Source: Brachyhypopomus gauderio (Eukaryota; Chordata; Actinopteri; Gymnotiformes; Hypopomidae). Taken from it: a DNA stretch of 64,000 nucleotides. The DNA lies in NCBI RefSeq assembly GCF_052324685.1, contig NC_135220.1:12399639-12463638 (forward strand), read 5' to 3'. Within the stretch, counting starts at the first letter, position 1. The number at the start of each line of letters is the position of its first letter. The notes beneath the pieces were generated by a model that was not told the DNA's origin, did no database searches, and saw nothing but the letters and a program-made list of their open reading frames with translations. The translations under genes and the position numbers were made by a program. Shown here piece by piece: positions 13,574 to 25,700 of the stretch.

Positions 13574-16500
13574 CCGTCTGTCCGTCCTGCTTAGGGGGAA
13601 AGTCATCTCTGGAGCTCCTGACTTGCCCTAGATGTTTTCGAATCCTAGAAATGCCTCTTCCTTTACTTATATAAGCAGCCACAGATAAATACAGGGAGAG
13701 TATTGGGTCGGTTTTGTCATCTTTTTGACCTGTTTGAGTGACGAGCTTATGCTGTTGTGACTGGCTCCTGTATGATTGAAACTGGATATTCAGGTTCCAG
13801 GAGTTTCAGTTCTGAATTGTTGTCATGCTTTATCTCCTCCCAGAAACTCGCGGTGACATTGGAAGACAAAGAAAGTTTATTAATAACACTTAGAACACTA
13901 TAGCATTAAGAACACTCTTCTTACTCAGTGACTATCCAAAACCTCATTTTACCATCATAAGGTTTGTTTTCGATGCACAGTAAAATTATTTAAACACTAA
14001 AACAAATCGAAAGTACACTGTTGTTACCCACATGTACACATACACTCCTCTGAAACTTCATGTGGGTCTGTGAGAGACAGGTGGATGTGCTGTCACGAGT
14101 AGCTATGCTCTGATAGGTGGATGTGCTGTGATAGGTGGATGTGCTGCGACAGGTAGCTGTGCTGTGATAGGTGGATGTGCTGCGACAGGTAGCTGTGCTC
14201 TGATAGGTCGATGTGCTGCGACAGGTAGCTGTGCTCTGATAGGTCGATGTGCTGTGACCGATAGCTGTGCTCTGATAGGTCGATGTGCAGTAACAGAGCT
14301 GGAGGGGGAAGCAGCTCTTTGTGATGTCACTGCTACGTATTGTGGGTTCTAAGAATAGAAGATTGTAGAATGTGTTCATGTGGGGCAAAACGAGGCCGTA
14401 CTCTCATTCATCGCTACGAGTGCATATTTGTCAAAGCTGTAATCGGCAGTGGTACAAATACTGATTCATATGCAGGGGGAAAGAGTTGCAAGTAGCCTGT
14501 TTTAAAGTGTCTTTTTAAAAAAACTAAATAATTGGTTTACTCTGCTTAGAAGACAAAGCTAGCATTACAGAGTTACAGAAAACTCCATGCTTACTGCTGA
14601 ATCCTCCATCTCTATGTGGTCTCTGTTTGCATGAGGGCACGTCTAAAATCAAGGTGTAACCTCATTAAGGCTGTTCAAAGCTGAGCTTCGTGGTTTTCCC
14701 AGCAATGCAATACATTACAGTGAGCATTTTGTTCCGTGATGCATGATGTTCTGTGTGTGTGTGTTCAGGTGCAGTGCGTGGCCTGCAGATCACCTCCACG
14801 GGGCCCACCTCTATAGAGATGGCCAGCAGTGGGACTGTGAAACTGGACTGCCAGTTTAAACTTGACCCTCAGGACTCAGGACCACTGGACATCGAGTGGA
14901 GCCTTCAGCCATCTGACAACCAAAAAGAGGAGAAAGTGGTAAGGCTCTGTGAGTTTGGCATGGCTGCGTAAAAGGGCCCCATTTTGTGATGAGTTATATA
15001 CAAACATCTGTTGTATGTTTTAATCGGGCTTTACCAGCTATGGGAATGTTGGCATTGTTAGGCCTCTCAGACGCTCATGCTAAGCAGAAAAATCTCAGGA
15101 GAGTGGAGTAGGTTTCGATGTCCACTGCAGTGTGATGTTTGCTTACCAGGAAACACTGTAGAGTGATTGTGTGTTGAGGAGGCTGCCTTCTCTTTCTTGT
15201 GCAGTATTAAGGAACAGTGGAGAGGTAAGGATGTGACAGTGTCCAGGTTTGTTGCTGTTGGACACAAGTTAGAAGGCAAACAGCCCTTGTGCTGTGGTTT
15301 TTGGAATTTCCTTTTTGTTCTCGTTTTGGTTAATGGCTAACCAGCAGACCTTGTTTGTTCAAGACTGAATCATCTTTCCTTTTAGTGTTGCATCAGTCTG
15401 AGGCATCATTACATACTCTTGCATGTATGCCATGTACCAGATGCTCTTATTTTGAAAGACATAATATTCCTAAGTTACCTTCATAGAGAAGTATCCTTAA
15501 GTTGTACAAATAAGTTAGTTCATAAATAACTCTAAATACAGTGCTACAAAGGACAATTTGTGTGCAATTGGTGGACAAGACAGTCTGCTAAGGCCTGAAA
15601 TAAAGCCTTTCTACAAGTGTAGTTAGAATATATTAATCAGTTTTTCAGAGATGAGTCTTCAGATGAGAGATGAGTTTGGCATTTGAAGACGGCAAGGGAC
15701 TTGGTTCATCAAGTAGCCAATGGGAACTCAGTCCACCAACTGGGTGCCAGGACAGTAGTGTCATGATGTGTATTTCCTGAATCCTGAAGGATGGATGGTG
15801 AATCTTGAATGTTTTGACCATTGCCATCAAACAGGAAGGCGCAAGTCCATTTTTGCCTTTGGAGACAAAACTCAAGGTTCTGAATCTGATGTAAGCAGCT
15901 TCAGGAAGCCAATTGAGTGACATGGCAAGAACACTGGCATTGTGGGTAACTTACAATAGCCTGATGGCATGCATAGACCGACTGTGTATGAGTTGCAGTT
16001 GTCAAAAGATGGCCAGACTGAACAAGCACTTTGATGGCCTCTCTAGAAAGACAAGGATAAATTCTCTGAATATTGAAGAGGAGAAATCTGCAAAGCAGAG
16101 TCAGGTTTGTGAACTTGGAGAACAACAGCTGGTCATCCACAATCACACCAATGTTTTATTGCATGCCTGGACAAAGAAACCAAGGAGCTCTCTTAAAAGA
16201 TGACAGCATGCCTGCGAGTTCTAGATGCCTGGTCTTGCTGGATTTCAGCTTCAGGTGATGGGCTGCCGTCCATGGTGAAATGTCAACCATACATATCCAT
16301 GTCATAAGGTGGAAAAACCTAGAATAGTTAGAAAGTGGTGGAGGAGAGGAGCTTGTGGAAATGAGACTTGTGGGCCACCAGTGAAAAGTCTATATGGATT
16401 GCCTGAAAGAGAATGCCTCATATATTATTAATCTAGATATTCCAAAATTGGAGAGGGTGGACAGAAGAATACAGACTAATGGGGGTTCTGGAGCTGGTTC

Positions 16501-19500
16501 TGGATGGGAAAGAGAAATCACATTCTCAGGACTCTTTGAGAGAAACTGGTTGGTAGTTGTTCTAGGAGCTGTCTAATGTGGATTTTGTGAGCATGGGAAC
16601 CACCGTGGCTGTCTTGAAGAACAAGTGTTTATGACGGGAGTTCTGAAGGGGAGAAGGTCCTGGGAGATTGGCTGGAGCAATATGGATGCAATGGGGTGTA
16701 GCTAGCAGGTAGGTGGATTGCTGGAGGCCAGATGGTGTAGGACTTCATCAGTGGAAAATGAGAGAAACATGTTTGATGATTAAGAACAGGAGGATGAGGA
16801 AACATGTATGAAACCCCGTGGAGGCTTTGATGAAGAAGTCTGTCGTGAATCTTACCACTCCCAAATAGGACTGTGATGATACCTGCGTTACTGTCCTATC
16901 ATTGTGTGATGTGTATCGATGGGTTGAGTCCATTACTGTGCACCCTCCCCCGACATTTATTTATATATTTGTTGTTCTCAAAGGTCAAAGGTGTTCATGT
17001 GGTAATTTGACATATATCAACACAATAAACATTGTTTAATTATTGACTTAATTTTATTGACTTAATTATTGTTTCATTTTGATCTTCTATCCCATGTTCA
17101 AGGCCTACAGGAGAAATAAAACTTCATTTGCTGGTCATTTTAGCTCTGCATGCTAGGAGAAGGACAGTCCATTCTGTGTATTTTATTAATTAATATAATA
17201 AAAAAGGTTTGTGATATCTACAAGTAATGCTCACTTGAATATTATATAATAAAAGACAGAAACATAATGTAAACCGTTGTAGTTGGATATAAATTGCAAG
17301 TGCTTATAGCTGATGCATTTCTCTTATGTGGTAGTAATCACATGAAAGATGCTAGCCAAGTGGCGTTGTTTGATTTAACAGTGGCCACAACTCTAGTTCC
17401 CAAGACAAATCTTATGAATTTTTGGATTTGAGCCTGATAGCACGTGGCAGCTGGTGAGTCTGAACGAGGCAACATCCACAACGGTGAAGTCTGAAGGAGG
17501 GTCAGAGAGAGGTGATAAACTGCCAAGCTGTGGGGACACGTTGCTTTTTCACCGTGGCAGGAAAAATCCGTCCTGTTACAGCCCAAGTCCCAAAGCCAAT
17601 GTACCTTCTCTCATTTCTTCTTTGAAGTGTCTCTCCAGAGATGCTCATTTTAAAGAACACTTCCGAGTTCTGGATTCAGCAAGATCTCAAACATCTTACA
17701 GCAAGAGAAGGCTGAATTGTGCCTTGAACGCGGAAGCAGTTCCCAGATCTCTTTGGGGGAGCGGTGAGCCATCAGTGATGTGCTGTGTGTGGAACGCCAC
17801 TGCTGAGTTCAGAAATTCCACACATAACTCCACTGGGTGTTTGAGTTGGCCATTCGAATCTCGACTCCCTGTCCATAAATGGGTGTGAACTGCGGTTTGG
17901 CACAGCGACTGCTGGCCGTGCCTCAGTATGAGAAGGATGACAAAGGGGTGGCATGATCACACCAACACTCGTACCTCAGCTGAAACGCAACATAAATGAG
18001 CACAGGAATGGTGGTTATGTGGGAGAATTTCTTCATGTTCTTCGTGTTATTTTGTTGTCAGCATTGCTTACTGAGGTAACTCTGTTCTGCTTTGCATTTC
18101 AAATGAAGCACCACAGGATTCCCCATCTCCTCCTGTTTCCCATACAAATGCCCAGTATCTCTCACCCTTCACCATGCACACACATACGTGCATGTAAATG
18201 AATGATGCATGAAAGACAGTCCTGCGTATACGTATTTATTTCAGTGACTACAGACAGGTGACCTGCAGCGTAACGTCATTGTTAAATGACCTAAACTCTT
18301 TCAGTCTTTTCAGACGTTTCCACTGCAGAATGATTTTCTTTATGCTTTGCTTACAACCAAACTGTGAGTGAATGTTCAGCTTTAATCCGGATATATGCAG
18401 AAAGCCTCTTTGGTCTGTGCCACAGTGTCTGTGGAGCAGCTTGGGTTGGACAGTTTAAATCAGGGGTAATCAATCAATTGAACGAAAGTTGTTGAGCGGG
18501 GGGGGGACACTCTCATAACACTCAAATGGGTGGTGAACGTAACACTCGTCTGAAAATAAATTCTCCGGTTTAAAATATAGTCTCCCGTTAAAATTTTTTT
18601 GGCATTTGGGTCCGTATCCAGTTAATCAGGAATGTGATTGGGTCCGGACAAGACAGCGTTCGGGTCCGGATCCGGACCGCGGTCCGCCATTTGGTGATAC
18701 CTGGTTTAAATGTTCATTTGAAGCTGTGGAATTTGCTGCCACCTGGGACCTCTGGTCCTCTGTGGGGGACCCAAGTGGCGTAGACTAGTGGGGGTACACG
18801 TGCGCAGGTGGGGCTTCGATAAACAAACAAACACACGCACACACACGGATGGACACACACACGGACATGCTACTTTGTTCTGATCTCAATTTCCATGCAC
18901 TTGATAAGAACATTTTGGTCTGTAATTTTGTTGCTGAACGTGTTGATTGATTTAGGATACACTGTGATGCTCTGTTGGATTTGGCATTTAATAAACAGCA
19001 AGGGTGTGTTGACCTGAGAATGTTTTGATGCATTCTCATGAAAAACAATGTATTTTTTTAACTATATATAAGAAAATCCAAATTGAGTCATTTTTCAAGT
19101 AAAGTAAAAACACTCTGAAGATCTGCCCAGATGGGATTAGTTTTACATGGAGGTGGGGTTGTATAATTTTACCACAGGACAGCTGTAATATTTAGGGCTG
19201 ATTTGCATGGGATAAGAAATCTTGGTATAAATAACACCTGGGAGTGGCAGCTCAGTTATTATTTTTTTGCCTTGCTGGCACACACAAAAATCTTAGCAAT
19301 ACACAGTTATCGATAGTCATAACCACAAAACATTATTGCAGCATGAAATATTCAACAGTATCTGTCTATAACCATTATGACAAGGATATTGTGGAATATT
19401 TACTCACATTGCCATTCTGACAGGATTAAAACAACCTAGTTTATTGTTTTATTTTTAATCTTTTATTTTATAGTACATAAAAGATGTGAGAATCTTTTAC

Positions 19501-22500
19501 CTATGTGACAGCACGCAATCCATAAACATGACTGTGTGTTTAAACAGGACTTAGATCACCCGAGAGATGGGGTTAATGATTTCATTAACTTCCCATGTAA
19601 AACTAACCCTGTCCGATTAGNNNNNNNNNNNNNNNNNNNNNNNNNNNNNNNNNNNNNNNNNNNNNNNNNNNNNNNNNNNNNNNNNNNNNNNNNNNNNNNN
19701 NNNNNNNNNNNNNNNNNNNNNNNNNNNNNNNNNNNNNNNNNNNNNNNNNNNNNNNNNNNNNNNNNNNNNNNNNNNNNNNNNNNNNNNNNNNNNNNNNNNN
19801 NNNNNNNNNNNNNNNNNNNNNNNNNNNNNNNNNNNNNNNNNNNNNNNNNNNNNNNNNNNNNNNNNNNNNNNNNNNNNNNNNNNNNNNNNNNNNNNNNNNN
19901 NNNNNNNNNNNNNNNNNNNNNNNNNNNNNNNNNNNNNNNNNNNNNNNNNNNNNNNNNNNNNNNNNNNNNNNNNNNNNNNNNNNNNNNNNNNNNNNNNNNN
20001 NNNNNNNNNNNNNNNNNNNNNNNNNNNNNNNNNNNNNNNNNNNNNNNNNNNNNNNNNNNNNNNNNNNNNNNNNNNNNNNNNNNNNNNNNNNNNNNNNNNN
20101 NNNNNNNNNNNNNNNNNNNNAGCATTTTTCACATTTCTGTTTCAGTGCCCGATTTCATTGCCATAATTTATTTTTATAATAATACATGGCTTGATTTCCA
20201 TCTGAATAATATGCTGTTTCTAGTCACATTCATCTTGTGTACTAGATATAGCTATAGGTTCTACATAGTTAGAACATTTAGTTAGGAAACCGAACTTTTG
20301 GCAGAGGTTGAAAGTCCAGACAATCTTGGCCTGAAATTACAGCTATAAGAAAGTGAAAGTATTCTGGGTGTTTCTAGATTCAATATCAGTGTAAGATCAA
20401 TGGATTGGTACAGTCTGGCAGTGAGGTTGGTTTATGGGTGATTCTTGGATGCAATCGTTTTGCTTGGCTTCGATTAGACTGAGACAGGTGGAGGAACATT
20501 GGTAGGCGGGGGCTCTGTAGAGGCTGGGGGCGGGGCACTAGAGGCTGGGGGCGGGGCTCCCTCTTGATTTCTCCTTTGCATCCAGGGACTCATTTAGAAC
20601 AGATGCAGTCTGGCTGTGTGCGTGTGCGTCATATTAAACAGCTCGACTGTAGCCGCCAAGGGACAGCGGTGCTGTCACCTCACGCAGACCCGTCTGTCTC
20701 ACCATAGAAAAGCGATAACAATACGTTAGTCTTATATAGCACCTTTAACAATCCCAAGGTCACATAAAGGCAGCAAGTTTGAGAAAAAGAAATGCTGATG
20801 AAAAGAAGTCTTTTAAACCACATTTAACAGTGAAGAAAGCAGAGCAGAGGGTGAGGAAGAGCGTTTGAAGATGTGGGGGGCCGTGTTACTGAAGGACCTC
20901 CCAGAGCGGTAAGCCCGGTGTGAGAGATAGCAAGTAGTTTATTACATGAACACCTGAGAGAGGGAGAGTAAAGGCTAAGAGTAGAAGAGATATAAAGAGT
21001 AAGTATTAATATTTTTATGTTTGGTAGGTACAGTTATTTAAGTAGAAGTATGATAGTATTGGCCTTTTAATAGTTTGTTTCCTTGATCTGAATAATTGCA
21101 TTGTAAAAAAAATACCGTGTAGTCTAGCATAGCATGATCAGTCATTCCTTTGTGTTAGGGTTTAACCTGTGTGTGGTAGGGATTGCTCTGATATGGGTTA
21201 GACTTTCACCAGTGTAACGTTAGGGTTAAAGTGTTTGGGTTAGGCTTTCACAAGTGTAACGTTAGGGTTAAAGGGTTTGGGTTAGGCTTTCACCAGTGTA
21301 ACGTTAGGGTTAAAGTGTTTGGGTTAGGCTTTCACAAGTGTAACGTTAGGGTTAAAGGGTTTGGGTTAGGCTTTCACCAGTGTAACGTTAGGGTTAAAGG
21401 GTTTGGGTTAGGCTTTCACCAGTGTAACGTTATGTTTAAAGGGTTTGGGTTAGACTTTCACCAGTGTAACGTTAGGGTTAAAGGGTTTGGGTTAGGCTTT
21501 CACCAGTGTAACATTAGGGTTAAACGGTTTGGGTTAGGCTTTCACCAGTGTAACATTAGGGTTAACGGTCTGTCCACTCTATGGGTAGTGTTAGGATTTC
21601 ACGGGGTTAGAATTACGACTGGGTTAAGGATTGTGCTCCAAAGGCGGTACAATTCAAGCCGTATGTGTGTAACAATATGATACTCATGTTGTGCTGTAAA
21701 TTATTCATGTTTTCATACAGTTTTTCAGGCAATTTGCACATAAAAAAGACAGTAAAGGGAATGAGAGAGAATAGGTCTACGCAGCACTGTGCCATTTTTA
21801 TAACAAGTAGAAGTGTGTGCGCGCTATCAGCCTGCTGTTTCTACAAGTCCATGGTGATGTCAGTGCAGTACTGGCCTGCATTCCTGGCGGTCAGCCAGGG
21901 GGCTGGAACTAATAACGTTTACTCTCATCCTTATCGCCCGGCTCTGTGCTCCACTCCATATCCACCGCTTCTCCACCCCTTCTCCACACGAGCTGCCTGC
22001 CTCTGTCCACCAGATCAGAGGTCTGTCTTTAATTTAGCTCACTGTTTGCTTTTTGAATTCCTATTTCATCTCGTGCCAAACAAAGGAAAGTCTGTTTGCT
22101 CTGGTCTCATAACAGAACCCCTGTGTATTTCCCCTCCTCTTTTATCTCTTCTCTTCTCTCATTCTTGTCCTCTTTTGTGTTCTTTTCTACCTGTCTCTTC
22201 CTTCTCTTTTTTCAGCATTTTCTACCTGTCTCTTCCTCTCTCTTTTTTCAGCATTTATTCCTTGTTATCTTCCCGTTCTGACGCTTGCCGTTCCCAGTTT
22301 TTAATTAATTCGACTGATAGCAGCTGTAATCATCCTTCTAATGGTGGGGCTGATTCTGTGTTGTGTTTGAGATGAGTGGGGGTGACTGGTTTAGATAAGG
22401 GGGGGTGAGGGGTGAACTACTCCCCTCCCCTGCTGAGCCACGTCTGTGTCTCTTTCTCTTCCACCGTGTTCACTAGAGGGAGAGTGGAGGGTACATTTGG

Positions 22501-22736
22501 TATCGAGAGGTAAATATTTGCACCTGGTTGGTTTATTCTGTTCTCTCCTATCTGTCTCCATTTCCCCCTCCCAGTTCGTCCCTCGCCGCCCAAGTGTTCC
22601 ATAGAGGGCTCTACTTATGTTGGGGACAATGTTGTAATGAAATGCAAGTCGAGTGAAGGCACTACTCCAATACAGTATATCTGGGACAGAGTCACTGGAA
22701 ATAAACTACTGCCAGCAACAGCTGTTGTAGGTGAGA

Positions 22737-22774
<38 letters not shown>

Positions 22775-25700
22775 AAGTCTGATTTCCTTGAAATGTTTTA
22801 AGTAAGGAATAATAAGTGGTTTTGGAGTTCTTTTGGTATATGCTGTGTCTTGCCAGGACTGAAACTGTTGTGTCTCTCAGATTCTGTGGCGGGCACCATC
22901 AGCATGCGTAATGCTAGTGAAGCCATGTCTGGATCCTACCGCTGCACTGCCAAGAACCGTGTGGGCACCAACGAGTGTGTGCTGCAGCTCAGTGTCACGC
23001 AGCGTGAGTCAACACGCAACCAAACACCGCGTAACGTAACCAATCACCGCGTAACGCAAACCGAACTAAACACTTCCATAACACAACCAAACACCGCGTA
23101 ACGCAAACCGAACTAAACACTTCCATAACACAACCAAACACTGCGTAAAGGAAATAAACGCAGCACTACCTAACACAAGGGATCTAAGCACTACCTAACA
23201 CAAGGGAACTAAGCACTACCTAACACAAGGGAACTAAGCACTACCTAACACAAGGGAACTAAGCACTACCTAACACAAGGGAACTAAGCACTACCTAACA
23301 CAAGGGAACTAAGCACTACCTAACACAAGGGAACTAAGCACTACCTAACACAAGCGAACTAAGCACTACCTAACACAAGCGAACTAAGCACTACCTAACA
23401 CAAGCGAACTAAGCACTACCTAACACAAGCGAACTAAGCACTACCTAACACAAGGGAACTAAGCACTACCTAACACAAGCGAACTAAGCACTACCTAACA
23501 CAAGCGAACTAAGCACTACCTAACACAAGCGAACTAAGCACTACCTAACACAAGCGAACTAAGCACTACCTAACACAAGCGAACTAAGCACTACCTAACA
23601 CAAGCGAACTAAGCACTACCTAACACAAGCGAACTAAGCACTACCTAACACAAGGGAACTAAGCACTACCTAACACAAGGGAACTAAGCACTACCTAACA
23701 CAAGGGAACTAAGCACTACCTAACACAAGGGAACTAAGCACTACCTAACACAAGGGAACTAAGCACTACCTAACACAAGCGAACTAAGCACTACCTAACA
23801 CAAGCGAACTAAGCACTACCTAACACAAGCGAACTAAGCACTACCTAACACAAGCGAACTAAGCACTACCTAACACAAGCGAACTAAGCACTACCTAACA
23901 CAAGCGAACTAAGCACTACCTAACACAAGCGAACTAAGCACTACCTAACACAAGCGAACTAAGCACTACCTAACACAAGCGAACTAAGCACTACCTAACA
24001 CAAGGGAACTAAGCACTACCTAACACAAGGGAACTAAGCACTACCTAACACAAGGGAACTAAGCACTACCTAACACAAGGGAACTAAGCACTACCTAACA
24101 CAAGCGAACTAAGCACTACCTAACACAAGCGAACTAAGCACTACCTAACACAAGCGAACTAAGCACTACCTAACAAGCGAACTAAGCACTACCTAACACA
24201 AGCGAACTAAGCACTACCTAACACAAGCGAACTAAGCACTACCTAACACAAGCGAACTAAGCACTACCTAACACAAGCGAACTAAGCACTACCTAACACA
24301 AGCGAACTAAGCACTACCTAACACAAGCGAACTAAGCACTACCTAACACAAGCGAACTAAGCACTACCTAACACAAGCGAACTAAGCACTACCTAACACA
24401 AGCGAACTAAGCACTTCGCAATCTGTGGTTTATAACACAGTAAAGAAGTTAATTTCCTCCTGTGTTGTTTCTCCCTCCGCAGCGCCCAACACTGCCGGGA
24501 TCATCGCCGGTACGGTGATCGGTGTTTTACTCCTCCTCCTCCTCCTCGCCCTCCTGCTGTTCTGCTGTTGTCGTGCCCGCCATAAGAAGAAGTACGAGAA
24601 AGAAATCTCCTATGAGATCAGGTATTCACACTGTCATGGCTTTAACGGCCGAGTCCCCTGCTATGCATTTACGTTGGCACGCTAAGTAACAGTTTAGCTT
24701 TTGAAGTTATTCTCGTTATATCTGCCCGCGCTGGTCAAGGGTGATGCAGTGAAAAGATGGGGAAGGTCTTTGACCTTCAGAGACATGTCAGCAGGCCCGT
24801 GTGTTGGTTCCTTCAGTTTTCTCTCCCATACCTGCCTCTCACCCTTTCACATCACGCTGATCTGTTAGTGTTTTCTCTCCACTGTCCTGTGATAAAAGCT
24901 GCTGTAATCACTTCTGCCCACTTTGGGTTGTTCAGCAAGTTCCCCTGCCTGTTTTCCTCTATCCCCTCCCCCTCCCGCTGACTCCCTCGACCTTCGCCCC
25001 CTCCTGAACCCCCTTCCCCCCAGCTGCCTACCCCCTATTGTATTGTACTGCCCTATGAGGGTGGAGAGGTGTGTGGTGTTGACAGGCATTATGGGGGCTG
25101 CCCTTGCTGTCCCCGCTCTGACGCTGTGCTGCACCCCCCCCCCCCCCCCCCCAACTCCCTCCCCTGACTGGGACAAAGAGGATTAACCTCATGAGCCTGT
25201 CTGCTCTCTGGCCCCCTCTCCCCTGTTATTGTGCTTCAGGATGGGGTTTTGCTGCTGATTGCTTATTAATTTGTAGGGCTGGGAGCTTTAGCCGTGCATC
25301 CAGACCGTTCCTATACAGGTTGTTTATTGGCTGTTTTTGGACTATTGCTTCCCCGGGCATTTCTAGCCATTTCTCTCTCTCCAAGTGCAATGCTGGTTAT
25401 GGTGGAGAGAAGCAACGAAATGAAAAGTTTTCTTAAAATGATTACAGTAGGGATGATGGATTCCACTTCATTGTCGGCTATTTAAAACTTGCTGGTATGA
25501 TCGCACCCATTGTGTAAGAATCAGAAATACACAGATGAGTCTTCAGTATGTAAACAGGGCTCATCTGTTTTCCATGAGCATGTGTTGTATTCTGCAGTAT
25601 TTTAATCTCTTGTTAATGTGAGAGATGACATTAGTCTCCAGTAAAGGTTGAGGTCATTCAGCCATAGCGTCGTCGTCTTTCGTTTAGTCATGAAACGCAT

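Larger units (their letters stand above)
975..14768 (+). other. cxadr intron 1 (13.8 kb), repeat-rich, no other gene seen
   Basis: Donor GTACGT at 975 and acceptor TTCAG ending at 14768. Open frames inside it are short, mostly without ATG starts or codon bias, and many are created by tandem repeats whose period is a multiple of three. Contents include minisatellites at 3081-3390 and 14100-14290, a loose approximately 55-bp direct repeat at about 6180-6310, a degenerate interspersed repeat near 12000-12170, and many simple repeats: CA at 4365-4384, poly-C at 4397-4415, GC/CA at 6797-6850, TG at 8093-8115, GA at 10020-10068, GACA at 10475-10510, poly-C at 10840-10854, CT at 11010-11045, TG at 13490-13571. 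The remainder is unremarkable non-coding sequence. Confidence 0.75.
14939..22574 (+). other. cxadr intron(s) between exon 2 and the C2 Ig exon, containing the missing exon's expected place
   Basis: Donor GTAAGG at 14939 and acceptor CCCAG ending at 22574. The interval holds the LINE fragment (15640-16770), a hAT-type MITE (18461-18703), the sequence gap (19621-20120), a 42-bp minisatellite (about 21196-21570) and a degenerate repeat near 20700-20930. I looked in the readable part for the second half of the V-type Ig domain (YSGD start, DxGxYxC end) and did not find it. A 236-codon frame at 21665-22375 has no Ig-like motifs and no conserved family features. Confidence 0.6.

Noticed and set aside
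17454-17888. 144-codon open frame on the plus strand in the cxadr intron
   Set aside because: Starts at a GTG, shows no domain, no splice context and no resemblance to the missing Ig exon; treated as chance.
20372-20386. TATCAGTGTAAG, reading YQCK like the end of an Ig domain
   Set aside because: The frame has a stop codon four codons upstream and lacks the preceding DxGT context; it is not the missing cxadr exon.
21665-22375. 236-codon open frame on the plus strand
   Set aside because: No ATG start, low-complexity Ser/Phe/Leu runs from pyrimidine-rich DNA, no family resemblance, lies inside a cxadr intron.
23011-24415. CRISPR-like regular repeats
   Set aside because: Units are contiguous 25-bp copies without unique spacers, in an intron of a vertebrate gene; this is a minisatellite.
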